Assembly: GCA_030452365.1 (NCBI GenBank)
Contig: JAKDMK010000117.1
Span: forward strand, 1 to 7,130
Source: Nitrococcus sp.
GTDB taxonomy: Bacteria > Pseudomonadota > Gammaproteobacteria > Nitrococcales > Nitrococcaceae
Direction of reading: 5' to 3'
DNA length: 7,130 nucleotides
The position numbers and the translations under genes are program-made. The notes beneath the pieces were generated by a model. The model did no database searches. It saw only the letters and a list, made by a program, of their open reading frames with translations, and had not been told where the DNA came from. Shown here piece after piece: positions 1-7,081 of this stretch. Every line of letters starts with the position of its first letter. Position 1 is the stretch's first letter.

Positions 1-3000
1 ACTGTCCTCGGCCCACTCCCGTGGATGCCAACTGAGCTGAATGGTACGAAACACGCGCTCTGGGTGCGGCATGAGAATCGTGAAGCGACCATCACGGCTG
101 CTGAATCCTGTCACGCCGAGCGGCGAGCCATTCGGGTTTGCTGGATAGCGCTCGGTAGGCCGGCCGAGGTTATCCACGTAGCGCATGGCGACGACCCCGG
201 CCGCAAGCGCCCGCCGTGCGGCCTGCTCGGTGTCGAACAGCGCCCGGCCCTCGCCATGCGCCACGGCGATGGGTAGCCGCGAGCCGGCCATACCTTCCAG
301 GAAGATCGAGGGTGAGGCCAATATCTCCACCATGGAGAGGCGAGCCTCGAACTGCTCGGAGCGGTTGGGAACGAAGCGCGGCCAGAGCTCGGTGCCCGCT
401 ATGAGCGAGCGCAGCTCGGCGAACATCTGACAGCCGTTGCAGACCCCGAGGCCGAACACATCGGTTCGCTCGCAGAAAGCGGCAAACAGCTCCCGCGCTC
501 GCGGGTTGTAAAGAATGGACTTGGCCCAGCCGGCGCCGGCCCCCAAAACGTCACCGTAGGAGAACCCGCCCGCGACGGCGATGCCTTGAAACTCGCGCAG
601 ACTGCACCGGCCGGCGAGCACATCGCTCATGTGCACATCCACGGCGGTAAAGCCGGCCCGATCGAAAGCCGCCGCCATCTCCACGTGGCCGTTGACTCCC
701 TGCTCACGCAGCACCGCAACACACGGGCGCGTGCCATGGCCGATATAGGGGGCGCTGACGTCGTGACTTGGGTCGAAGCTAAGAGTGGCGTGCAACCCCG
801 GATCCGATTCTTCCAGCAGCGCCTCGTATTCCTCGCGCGCGCATTGCGGGTTATCTCTTAGCGTTTGCATGCGCCACGTCGTCTCGGACCAGACTCGCTG
901 CAACTCGCCGCGGCGTGCATCGAGAACCGCCACCCCGGCGTGACTGAAGACCAGACGCTCATCCTCGCGCAGCCCCCCCAGAACATGACAGTGCCGTCCC
1001 AGGCCGGCCTCGTGCAGGGTCCGCAGCACCTGCTCGCGCTGCGCGCTGCGGACTTGAACCACGGCTCCCAGCTCTTCACTGAACAGTGCCGCAAGCGGCT
1101 CCGAATCCAGATCGGTGAGATTGATCTCCAAGCCCGTGCGAGCGGCGAACGCCATTTCGGCCAAGGTCACGAACAGACCGCCATCGGAGCGATCGTGATA
1201 GGCGAGCAACAGCCCGGCGCGGGCAAGTGCCTGCATCGTATTGAACATCTGCACCAATGCGCGGGGGTCGTTCAGGTCCGCAGGGCGCTGGCCAAGTCCC
1301 CGATACACCTGCGCCAGGGCCGACGCACCCAGGCGGTTGCGGCCACTACCGAGATCGATCAGGATCAGCTCAGTCCCGCCACAGTCGGTTTGCAGCTGCG
1401 GGGTCAGGGTCTTGCGCGCGTCATACACCGCCGCAAAAGCAGTGATGATCAGCGACAGCGGAGCCGTCACGCACTTCGACTCGCCGCCCTCCTCCCAGAC
1501 GGTGCGCATGGATAATGAGTCCTTGCCGACGGGGATGGCAATCCCAAGCTGCGGGCAGAGCTCCATGGCCACGGCCTGAACCGTGTCATAAAGGCGCGCA
1601 TCCTCATCGCAGTAACCGGCGGCCGCCATCCAGTTGGCGGACAGACTTACCCGGCCAATATCACCGATCGCGGCCGCGGCGATGTTTGTGAGCGCTTCTC
1701 CCACCGCCAGACGCCCGGAGGCGGGGGCCTGCAGCAACGCGACCGGCGCGCGCTCACCCATGGCCATGGCTTCGCCCGTGTAGCCCACGTAGTCCGCCAA
1801 AGTCACGGCCACATCGGCTACCGGGACTTGCCATGGGCCGACCATCTGGTCACGCGCGACCAGACCGGAGACGCTGCGGTCACCGATGGTGATAAGAAAG
1901 TGCTTGGCCGCGACACAGGGCAAGCGCAGGATCCGCCGCGCTGCCGCACGCGCATCGATTCCGGAGAGATCGAGGTCGGCCGTGCGCAACGGCCGGTGTA
2001 GGGCCTGGCGCAACAGCTTCGGTGATTTGCCAAACAGCAACTCCATCGGTAGGTCGACCGGCGTATCGCCGAAGTGACTGTCGCCGACGATCAGACGGCG
2101 CTCCTGCGTCGCCTCACCGACTACCGCATACGGGCAGCGCTCGCGCTCACAGAGTCGGCGGAAGGATTCGAAACGGCATGGCTCGATTGCAAGAACGTAG
2201 CGCTCCTGGGATTCGTTGCACCACAGCTCCAGCGGCGACATGCCGGGATCGGCACTGGGAATCCTGCGCAGCTCGATGCGACCGCCGCGAGCAGAATCAT
2301 GGAGCAATTCCGGCAAGGCATTGGCGAGGCCGCCGGCGCCCACGTCGTGGATGGACAAGATTGGATTGCTCACCCCCAGCCGCCAGCAAGCGTCGATCAC
2401 TTCCTGGCAGCGACGCTCCATCTCGGGATTGCTGCGCTGGACGGAAGCAAAATCCAGCGCCTCGGCGCTCTCCCCGCTCATCACAGACGAGGCGGCGCCG
2501 CCACCGAGCCCGATCAGCATCGCCGGCCCGCCCAACACCAGCAATGGCGCACCTGGTGCGATCGGCTTCTTGCCGACGTGCTGAGCGCGAACATTGCCCA
2601 CGCCACCGGCAATCATGATCGGCTTGTGGTAGCCGCGCACGCCAAGGCCCTCGGGCCCCACTACGGCCATCTCGAACGTACGAAAATAGCCGCCGAGGCT
2701 GGGACGGCCAAACTCGTTCGCATACGAGGCCGCACCCAGCGGCGCCTGCAACATGATCGTAAGCGCATCGGCTATTCGGTCAGGGTATCCGTAGTGCTGC
2801 TCCCAAGGTTGAATGGCACCCGGCAGGCGCAGGTTCGAGACCGAATATCCAGCCAGCCCCGCCTTGGGCTTGGCGCCCCGCCCGGTGGCAGTTTCATCCC
2901 TGATCTCACCACCGACACCGGTGGCGGCGCCGGCGAAGGGGGCAATGGCGGTAGGGTGATTATGGGTTTCCACCTTCAGCACCAAATGCGCCGGTTCCGC

Positions 3001-3855
3001 AACGCATCCGTAGATACCACTGCCCGGATCCGCAACGAGACGGCATGCCGGATAACCCTCGATGACCGCCGCATTGTCCCGGTAGGCGGAGAGCACCCCC
3101 CGAGGAGAGCGTTCATGGCTGTACCGAATCATCTGCAGCAGGGAGCGCTGCTGCGCTTCACCATCGATGACCCAAGCGGCGTTGAATATCTTGTGCCGGC
3201 AGTGCTCGGAATTGGCTTGGGCGAACATCATCAGCTCGACATCGGTCGGGTTGCGCCCCAATTCTTGGTAACTCTCCAGCAGATAATCTATTTCATCGCT
3301 CGCCAGCGCCAGTCCCAAGTCGCGGTCGGCGCGCTCAAGCGCCACGCGCCCAAGGCCAAGGATATCGACCTGGCTCAGCGCAGCCGGTTCGGCCAAATCG
3401 AACAGTGACTCCGCCGCATCGACATCCATGAGCACGGATTCGGTCATACGATCGTGTATGAGGCCGAGCACTGACTGCAGCTCGCCCCTAGCCATCGACC
3501 CACCATCTGTGGTCTGCAGGCGGTAAGCGATGCCGCGCTCGATCCGGCGCACCTCACCCAGGCCGCAGTGATGGGCAATGTCGGTGGCCTTGTTCGCCCA
3601 GGGCGAGATGGTACCGAGGCGGGGCACTACCAGCAGCAGCTGAGCGCACGGCTCGGCACTATCCCAGTCCGCCGCGGAGCCGAGCAGATCTCGTAAAATG
3701 GCTTGCTTATGTGCGCTCAGCGCGCGCTCGAGATCAACGAAATACGTAGCGCACGCGCCAAGCGAATGCAGGCGATCCATGCGTTGCTTGAGGCAGGCCG
3801 CTAGGTGTTCAATCCGAACGGCTGATAGCGCGGCTCTGCCGGTGAAATTCAGCAT
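1..3855 (-). CDS. purL: Phosphoribosylformylglycinamidine (FGAM) synthase, large single-chain form; C-terminus cut by the window edge
   Basis: Catalyses the ATP- and glutamine-dependent conversion of FGAR to FGAM, step four of cytosolic purine synthesis. The frame runs 1285 codons from ATG 3855 to base 1; codons checked over several long stretches show no stop, and both ends are in the same frame. E. coli PurL has 1295 residues, so about 14 codons are missing. Visible order: PurS-like N-terminal domain (about 1-150, with [20 protein letters not shown]), linker with [18 protein letters not shown], the FGAM-synthase domains ([12 protein letters not shown] with H298/H300; [13 protein letters not shown] about 309-321; [29 protein letters not shown]), and a class I glutaminase domain from about 1040. 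The glutaminase triad is Cys1139 in GVCNGCQ (codon 441-439), His1264 and Glu1266 in PHPERVFR, each shifted by four from E. coli. The N-terminus [14 protein letters not shown] matches the family; no clear Shine-Dalgarno precedes it. It lies 66 nt after bamC, where E. coli has purC. Confidence 0.98.
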   Translation of the reverse strand, partial: MLNFTGRAALSAVRIEHLAACLKQRMDRLHSLGACATYFVDLERALSAHKQAILRDLLGSAADWDSAEPCAQLLLVVPRLGTISPWANKATDIAHHCGLGEVRRIERGIAYRLQTTDGGSMARGELQSVLGLIHDRMTESVLMDVDAAESLFDLAEPAALSQVDILGLGRVALERADRDLGLALASDEIDYLLESYQELGRNPTDVELMMFAQANSEHCRHKIFNAAWVIDGEAQQRSLLQMIRYSHERSPRGVLSAYRDNAAVIEGYPACRLVADPGSGIYGCVAEPAHLVLKVETHNHPTAIAPFAGAATGVGGEIRDETATGRGAKPKAGLAGYSVSNLRLPGAIQPWEQHYGYPDRIADALTIMLQAPLGAASYANEFGRPSLGGYFRTFEMAVVGPEGLGVRGYHKPIMIAGGVGNVRAQHVGKKPIAPGAPLLVLGGPAMLIGLGGGAASSVMSGESAEALDFASVQRSNPEMERRCQEVIDACWRLGVSNPILSIHDVGAGGLANALPELLHDSARGGRIELRRIPSADPGMSPLELWCNESQERYVLAIEPCRFESFRRLCERERCPYAVVGEATQERRLIVGDSHFGDTPVDLPMELLFGKSPKLLRQALHRPLRTADLDLSGIDARAAARRILRLPCVAAKHFLITIGDRSVSGLVARDQMVGPWQVPVADVAVTLADYVGYTGEAMAMGERAPVALLQAPASGRLAVGEALTNIAAAAIGDIGRVSLSANWMAAAGYCDEDARLYDTVQAVAMELCPQLGIAIPVGKDSLSMRTVWEEGGESKCVTAPLSLIITAFAAVYDARKTLTPQLQTDCGGTELILIDLGSGRNRLGASALAQVYRGLGQRPADLNDPRALVQMFNTMQALARAGLLLAYHDRSDGGLFVTLAEMAFAARTGLEINLTDLDSEPLAALFSEELGAVVQVRSAQREQVLRTLHEAGLGRHCHVLGGLREDERLVFSHAGVAVLDARRGELQRVWSETTWRMQTLRDNPQCAREEYEALLEESDPGLHATLSFDPSHDVSAPYIGHGTRPCVAVLREQGVNGHVEMAAAFDRAGFTAVDVHMSDVLAGRCSLREFQGIAVAGGFSYGDVLGAGAGWAKSILYNPRARELFAAFCERTDVFGLGVCNGCQMFAELRSLIAGTELWPRFVPNRSEQFEARLSMVEILASPSIFLEGMAGSRLPIAVAHGEGRALFDTEQAARRALAAGVVAMRYVDNLGRPTERYPANPNGSPLGVTGFSSRDGRFTILMPHPERVFRTIQLSWHPREWAEDS

Positions 3856-3921
3856 GGACTTAGCGTAACCCGAATCGACGGCGGGGAAATTGCGCCCACA
3901 GACGGCGAACGCCTGCGCTTA

Positions 3922-4965
3922 CTAACGCAGCTGTTTTTGCACCAGCCCGAGTATCTTAACGGCAATATCTTGGCTCGTCGGGGCATCACCCACACGCTGT
4001 ACCGTCACCTGAGTGACGTCTTTGACCTCGGTCAAATCGATGCGGTATTTCTCGATTGTGTCCGGAATCTTGTTGCTCCAAAAAGCCACCGTATCCAAGA
4101 ACCCCTCGTCTTTCGGTCCCAGCTCGGCGCGGGTGTCGTAACGAATAAAATAATGCCGCGCGCTGCGATCGCGATCGACCACCGTAAAACCGGCTCGATC
4201 GAGCGCCAACCCGATCCTCCGCCATGCCTCGAAGAATCCGTCGTGCAGAACCAATGCGGCGGTACCATTATCCAGCTGCAGCAACTGCGGCTCTACCGCT
4301 CTGGTATCGCCTTGGGCGAGGGGAGTAGGTGACGAAGCAGCATCGCCACCGAGGCTGATCAGCAACGCGCGCATCAACTCGGCCTCCAGAAAACGATCTG
4401 CGTCGCGCAGATGCCACTTACCCTGCTCGTCGCGAGCGACCCGACGATGGGCGACGAATACCTCGGTGGTGCCTTGCTGGACGCCTTCCTCCAGACGGAT
4501 CAGGTAGCGATCGGCAATGCTCGCGGCCGCTCGATCGACCGTGGAAGGGGCGAGAGCGTCGCGCTCCAGGGGCTTCGCGCTATAGAGCCAGGTCGATTCC
4601 ATTATGCCAAGCTTAGGGTCGCTGCGCGCTAGGGTGAGGCCGCGCTGCTTAACAAATCTCCCCACCCACCGCCACACCTGGCTGGGCGGTGCCTGTACCT
4701 CCAACCAACGCTCATGCCCATCTCGGCGCAGCGTGACATGATCCGGCTCGGGCAGAACCGGCTCGGTGCTGCTCTTTTGGCCCGTGCCGGTACTCGCCTT
4801 AGTCCCAGCGGGAATGGCCATGGCCGACGATTGCTGCTCTGGATTGAGATCCGGAGGAAGCGTGAGCTCATCGGCTGTGCGCTCAGCAGGATCTGCTCCT
4901 GACTTGCAGCCAGCGAGCGCCAGCAGACTCAGCAGGGCGAGCAAAACGAGAATGGGCCGCGACAT
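3922..4965 (-). CDS. bamC: Outer-membrane assembly lipoprotein BamC (NlpB/DapX family)
   Basis: Lipoprotein subunit of the BAM complex that inserts beta-barrel proteins into the outer membrane. With ATG 4965 the product has 347 residues (E. coli 344). It begins with a textbook lipoprotein signal, MSRPILVLLALLSLLALAGC, with lipid-carrying Cys20; the next residue is Lys, not Asp, so outer-membrane sorting is expected. An unstructured stretch follows, containing the family motif ELTLPPDL (about 33-40). Two helix-grip domains come next, one around 85-205 (RWLEVQAPPSQVWRWVGRF) and one around 235-347 (LVLHDGFFEAWRRIGLALD). An in-frame ATG at 5001 would overlap dapA by 17 nt and add twelve residues before the signal. 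A TTG at 4974, five bases after AAGGGG, is a credible alternative start giving MSAMSRP. I prefer 4965 from signal-peptide shape. The gene follows dapA closely and is probably co-transcribed with it. Sequence identity to E. coli BamC is low, as is usual in this family. Confidence 0.93.
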   Translation of the reverse strand: MSRPILVLLALLSLLALAGCKSGADPAERTADELTLPPDLNPEQQSSAMAIPAGTKASTGTGQKSSTEPVLPEPDHVTLRRDGHERWLEVQAPPSQVWRWVGRFVKQRGLTLARSDPKLGIMESTWLYSAKPLERDALAPSTVDRAAASIADRYLIRLEEGVQQGTTEVFVAHRRVARDEQGKWHLRDADRFLEAELMRALLISLGGDAASSPTPLAQGDTRAVEPQLLQLDNGTAALVLHDGFFEAWRRIGLALDRAGFTVVDRDRSARHYFIRYDTRAELGPKDEGFLDTVAFWSNKIPDTIEKYRIDLTEVKDVTQVTVQRVGDAPTSQDIAVKILGLVQKQLR

Positions 4966-4984
4966 TGCCGACAAGCCAGCCCCT

Positions 4985-5860
4985 TCAGAGCACACCGGCA
5001 AGCTTCATGGCCTGCAGGACGCTCTCATGATGGTGCTCCGATAAGGGTGTCATTGGGAGACGTATACCCTGTCCGGCCAAACCAAGCCGAGATATGGCCC
5101 ATTTTACGGGGATGGGGTTGGTTTCCACGAACAGGTTCTTGTGCAACGCCGCCAGCCGCGCGTCGATGCGTTCGGCCTGCTCGGCGTTACCGGCCAACGC
5201 GGCACTGCACATCTCGTGCATCAGCTTGGGTGCGACGTTGGCGGTGACGGAGATTGCACCCTTGCCCCCGGCCAAGATGACTTCGAGGTCTTTAACATCC
5301 TCGCCGCAGTACACGTCGATTTGCTCGCCGCAACGCTCCAAGATCTCGCGCACCCGCTCGGCACTGCCAGAAGCCTCCTTAAGGCCAACGATGTTGGGGA
5401 TCTCTGCCAATCGCGCAACTGTCTCGGGCAACAGATCGCATGCCGTGCGGCTCGGCACATTGTAGAGGATCTGCGGGATCGCCACTGCATCGGCCACCGC
5501 CTTGAAATGCTGATACAGACCCTCCTGGGTCGGCTTGTTGTAATACGGCGTAACCAACAAAGCGGCATCACAACCGCCTTCCATGGCACAGCGCGTGAGC
5601 TTGATGGCCTCCCAAGTGGAGTTCGCTCCGGTGCCGCCGATGACCGGAATACGGCCGCCCGCCATCTCAACGACCCGGCGCATGACATAGCAGTGCTCAT
5701 CGTAGTCCAATGTGGCCGATTCGCCCGTCGTGCCCACGGCCACAATGGCATCGGTCCCCTGTTCGATGTGGAGCTCAACTAGGCGCTGCAGGGCCTTTTC
5801 ATCTATGGACCCGTCATCATGCATCGGCGTGATGAGCGCTACCATGCTGCCGCGGAACAT
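4985..5860 (-). CDS. dapA: 4-hydroxy-tetrahydrodipicolinate synthase
   Basis: Condenses pyruvate with aspartate semialdehyde, the first committed step to diaminopimelate and lysine, in the cytosol. From ATG 5860 the product has 291 residues (E. coli 292) and begins MFRGSMVALITPM like the family. An in-frame ATG at 5881 would add seven residues and has no such support, whereas GGAGG lies 7 nt before ATG 5860. All catalytic residues fall at E. coli numbers: Schiff-base Lys161 in GLKEASG, Thr44 in GTTGES, Tyr107 in TPYYN, Tyr133 and Arg138 in ILYNVPSR. Of the known lysine-feedback contacts, Ser48, Ala49, His56, Asn80, Glu84 and Tyr106 are kept, while E. coli His53 is Tyr53. Lysine inhibition is therefore likely but perhaps altered in strength (inference). 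It is first in the dapA–bamC(–purL) series and divergent from gcvR. The 3' end carries the conserved NPIPVKWA and LPMTPL. Confidence 0.98.
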   Translation of the reverse strand: MFRGSMVALITPMHDDGSIDEKALQRLVELHIEQGTDAIVAVGTTGESATLDYDEHCYVMRRVVEMAGGRIPVIGGTGANSTWEAIKLTRCAMEGGCDAALLVTPYYNKPTQEGLYQHFKAVADAVAIPQILYNVPSRTACDLLPETVARLAEIPNIVGLKEASGSAERVREILERCGEQIDVYCGEDVKDLEVILAGGKGAISVTANVAPKLMHEMCSAALAGNAEQAERIDARLAALHKNLFVETNPIPVKWAISRLGLAGQGIRLPMTPLSEHHHESVLQAMKLAGVL

Positions 5861-5867
5861 CGACCCC

Positions 5868-5872
5868 CCTCC
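5868..5872 (-). promoter_or_regulatory. Strong Shine-Dalgarno that fixes the dapA start
   Basis: On the minus strand GGAGG, extended by four more G, lies 7 nt before ATG 5860. This supports 5860 over the in-frame ATG at 5881, which lies upstream of the site. Confidence 0.88.
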
Positions 5873-5893
5873 GAGCCGCAATCTGATAGCCGC

Positions 5894-5922
5894 ATAGTAC
5901 TTGCCCGCCTGAGAGCTGACAA
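5894..5922 (-). promoter_or_regulatory. Sigma-70-type promoter of dapA–bamC(–purL)
   Basis: Minus-strand TTGTCA (5922-5917, five of six to the -35 consensus), a 17-nt spacer, then TACTAT (5899-5894, four of six to the -10). Transcription would begin near 5887, giving a leader of about 27 nt that ends in the strong dapA Shine-Dalgarno. The leader is too short for a lysine riboswitch. Prediction from pattern only. Confidence 0.65.
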
Positions 5923-6009
5923 CTGTGCTGTCCGCGCCAGCGGCCAGGCCCTGCTGCGCTTACCTGAGCAGGCATTGCCGATTGCATCCACGCCGTGCCC
6001 GATCTCATT

Positions 6010-6044
6010 GCGCCCCCGCGGTAGAGGCCGCTGACGCGGGGCGC
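6010..6044. repeat. GC-rich inverted repeat in the dapA/gcvR spacer
   Basis: GCGCCCCCGCG (6010-6020) and CGCGGGGCGC (6035-6044) form ten base pairs with one bulged C around a 14-nt loop. There is no T run on either side, so it does not look like an intrinsic terminator. The right arm covers the end of the predicted gcvR -35 and the spacer. It could be a regulator site or a structural element between the two promoters. Confidence 0.55.
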
Positions 6045-6058
6045 GATCATGCTACACT
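6031..6058 (+). promoter_or_regulatory. Probable sigma-70 promoter of gcvR (extended -10)
   Basis: CTGACG (6031-6036, four of six to the -35), a 16-nt spacer, and TACACT (6053-6058, four of six) preceded by TG at 6050-6051, as in an extended -10. Transcription from about 6065 would give a leader of roughly 65 nt. A second weaker candidate nearer the gene is TTCACT (6095-6100) with TATAAC (6117-6122), 16 nt apart. Confidence 0.5.
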
Positions 6059-6079
6059 CGTCTACTTTCGGTATTTGGG

Positions 6080-6094
6080 TAGCTGTAGCAGCTA
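6080..6094. repeat. Small interrupted palindrome in the gcvR leader
   Basis: TAGCTG (6080-6085) and CAGCTA (6089-6094) are exact inverted copies around a 3-nt spacer. It lies between the predicted gcvR promoter and the start codon and directly abuts the second candidate -35. It may be an operator or a small RNA hairpin; the function is not known. Confidence 0.45.
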
Positions 6095-6108
6095 TTCACT
6101 CGGATGGG

Positions 6109-6140
6109 ACATGCATTATAACTTTCATACATGCATAATA
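6109..6140 (+). repeat. Two near-identical direct repeats over the gcvR start
   Basis: ACATGCATTATA (6109-6120) and ACATGCATAATA (6129-6140) match at 11 of 12 bases, start 20 bp apart (about two helical turns), and each contains the palindrome ATGCAT. The second copy includes the gcvR ATG. No Shine-Dalgarno is visible in between. Confidence 0.5.
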
Positions 6141-6664
6141 ATCTTCTGGTGATCTCAGCCGTTGGCGAAGATCGCCCGGGCATCGTCAACGAGCTCTCCC
6201 GGATCATTGCCGAGAACGGCTGCAACATCGAAGACAGCCGCATGACTGTCCTCGGCGGTGAGTTCGCGATCATCCTCCTGGCAGAGGGCCGCTGGAACAA
6301 GCTGGCCAAGCTTGAGGCGGCGCTACCCGGTCTGGGTCGCAAGCTCGGGCTGGTCGTCAACTGCAAGCGCACCACACCGGCACGGCGTGAGGGCAATCTA
6401 TTACCCTACTCCGTAGAGGTGGTCGCCATCGATCATCCTGGCATCGTCCATCAGCTCGCGAGCTTCTTTTCATCGCGCGAAATCAGCATTCGTGACATGG
6501 CGACCACCAGCTACGCGGCCGCGCACACCGGCACACCGATGTTCTCCGTGCAGATTACCGTGGACGTCCCAGCGGCGGTCCATATTGCCCGCCTGCGCGA
6601 GGAGTTCATGGATTTCTGCGATCAGCTCAATTTGGATGCCGTGATCGAGCCGGTCAAAGGCTGA
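6131..6664 (+). CDS. gcvR: Glycine cleavage system transcriptional repressor, double ACT domain
   Basis: In E. coli, GcvR acts in the cytosol by binding the activator GcvA and blocking gcv operon activation when glycine is low. This 177-residue product (E. coli 190) has two ACT domains: residues about 5-80, with GEDRPGIVNELSRIIAENG followed by CNIEDSRMTVLGGEF, and about 92-175, with DHPGIVHQLASFFSSREISI. The N-terminal DRPGIVN and CNIEDSR blocks match E. coli GcvR closely. There is no DNA-binding domain, consistent with action through a partner. ATG 6131 places the N-terminus at the family position. An upstream in-frame ATG at 6104 is closed by TAA at 6119-6121. No Shine-Dalgarno is visible, so translation may be weak or use a leaderless message. 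The gene is divergent from dapA, as in E. coli. The bcp peroxiredoxin gene that follows it in E. coli is absent within the 466 nt visible downstream. Confidence 0.93.
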   Translation: MHNNLLVISAVGEDRPGIVNELSRIIAENGCNIEDSRMTVLGGEFAIILLAEGRWNKLAKLEAALPGLGRKLGLVVNCKRTTPARREGNLLPYSVEVVAIDHPGIVHQLASFFSSREISIRDMATTSYAAAHTGTPMFSVQITVDVPAAVHIARLREEFMDFCDQLNLDAVIEPVKG

Positions 6665-6780
6665 ATCGGCCGCGGTGTATCGCCTGCATCCGACATTCAT
6701 GCTGACTTTTCAAAAAGTAGGACGTCGTTTCACAGCGGGCCTGAGGTCTGCGGGGTCAAATCTAGTATTAGAAAAATAAC
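6665..6780. other. Non-coding stretch between gcvR and the transposase remnant
   Basis: No credible gene is visible. It contains an AT-rich 14-base palindrome (ACTTTT-CA-AAAAGT, 6705-6718) without a GC stem or T run, so no intrinsic terminator for gcvR can be claimed. GGGGTCAAAT (6752-6761) begins an imperfect hairpin in which CAAAT (6757-6761) pairs with ATTTG (6782-6786). It reads as GATTTGACCCC on the minus strand just after the transposase remnant, and may be the 3' boundary of that element (from memory of similar elements, not tested). Confidence 0.5.
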
Positions 6781-7046
6781 TATTTGCTCCAGGTCGCTGT
6801 CCTGCTCGATATCCGCTTCATACCGCCGGATGCTGGCGCTGGCGCAGCTCGCCAGACCAAAACCTGTGGCGATCTCATCAAACTATAGGCGTGCCATTTG
6901 GCATTCAGCCTCTGGGACATCGCGGCTAGCAGAGACAGGGAATACGCGCGTTGTTCATAAGAATGGAAGATCGCCTCGCGCCGTGCACCCCGGTTCATGA
7001 CGTGATATCAAGCACCAGCAAATTCGATACGGAGTGGCCGTGCCAT
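6781..7046 (-). pseudogene. Broken REP-associated tyrosine transposase (RAYT, Y1/IS200-like family)
   Basis: RAYT proteins are single-copy Y1 transposases linked to short REP palindromes. From ATG 7046 the minus strand reads MARPLRIEFAGA, then TGA (7010-7008), then YHVMNRGARREAIF: the typical RAYT N-terminus interrupted at a residue that is often Trp (TGG) in relatives. The frame continues to WHAYSLM (ending 6876), where relatives continue into the GNHYHL metal-binding motif. Here that motif, the catalytic Tyr and the whole core are missing. In the -1 frame the sequence instead reads EIATGFGLASCASASIRRYE (from 6876), like the C-terminal helix-turn-helix tail of the family, ending near LEQI at 6781. 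So there is one nonsense codon and one large internal deletion that shifted frame. About 265 nt remain of a gene usually 600 nt or more. It cannot encode an active enzyme. The family call rests on remembered motifs; the C-terminal match is weaker than the N-terminal one. Confidence 0.78.
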
Positions 7047-7081
7047 CGGCGAGAAAAAATAACAAAGTTAAATGACTATTA

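Noticed and set aside
2074..3408. A 444-codon plus-strand open frame, and shorter plus-strand frames across 865-1515 and 2022-2618
   Set aside because: They run antisense to purL, whose conserved motifs are continuous on the minus strand. The products have low-complexity, Arg/Ala/Gly-rich composition with no recognisable domain, as expected of shadows in GC-rich DNA.
3937..4332. Plus-strand 131-codon frame opposite bamC
   Set aside because: Antisense shadow of the C-terminal half of BamC; no family features or ribosome site supporting it.
5141..5782. 213-codon plus-strand frame and 185-codon minus-strand frame opposite or within dapA
   Set aside because: Both overlap the fully conserved DapA frame and show no recognisable protein family.
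5861..5887. Lysine riboswitch in front of dapA
   Set aside because: The predicted leader is only about 27 nt, far too short for the lysine aptamer, and no conserved L-box elements are visible upstream.
6705..6718. Intrinsic terminator after gcvR
   Set aside because: The palindrome is six AT-rich pairs with a 2-nt loop, no GC stem and no T run.
6717..6726. REP-like element (GTAG followed by the palindrome GACGTC)
   Set aside because: The GTAG head fits loosely but there is no proper hairpin of REP size and no second copy in the window.
6780..6998. A 72-codon minus-strand gene beginning MNRGARREAIF
   Set aside because: It starts in the middle of a RAYT conserved block; the true N-terminus lies upstream past a TGA, and its last third is out of frame relative to the family. 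Treated as part of the pseudogene.
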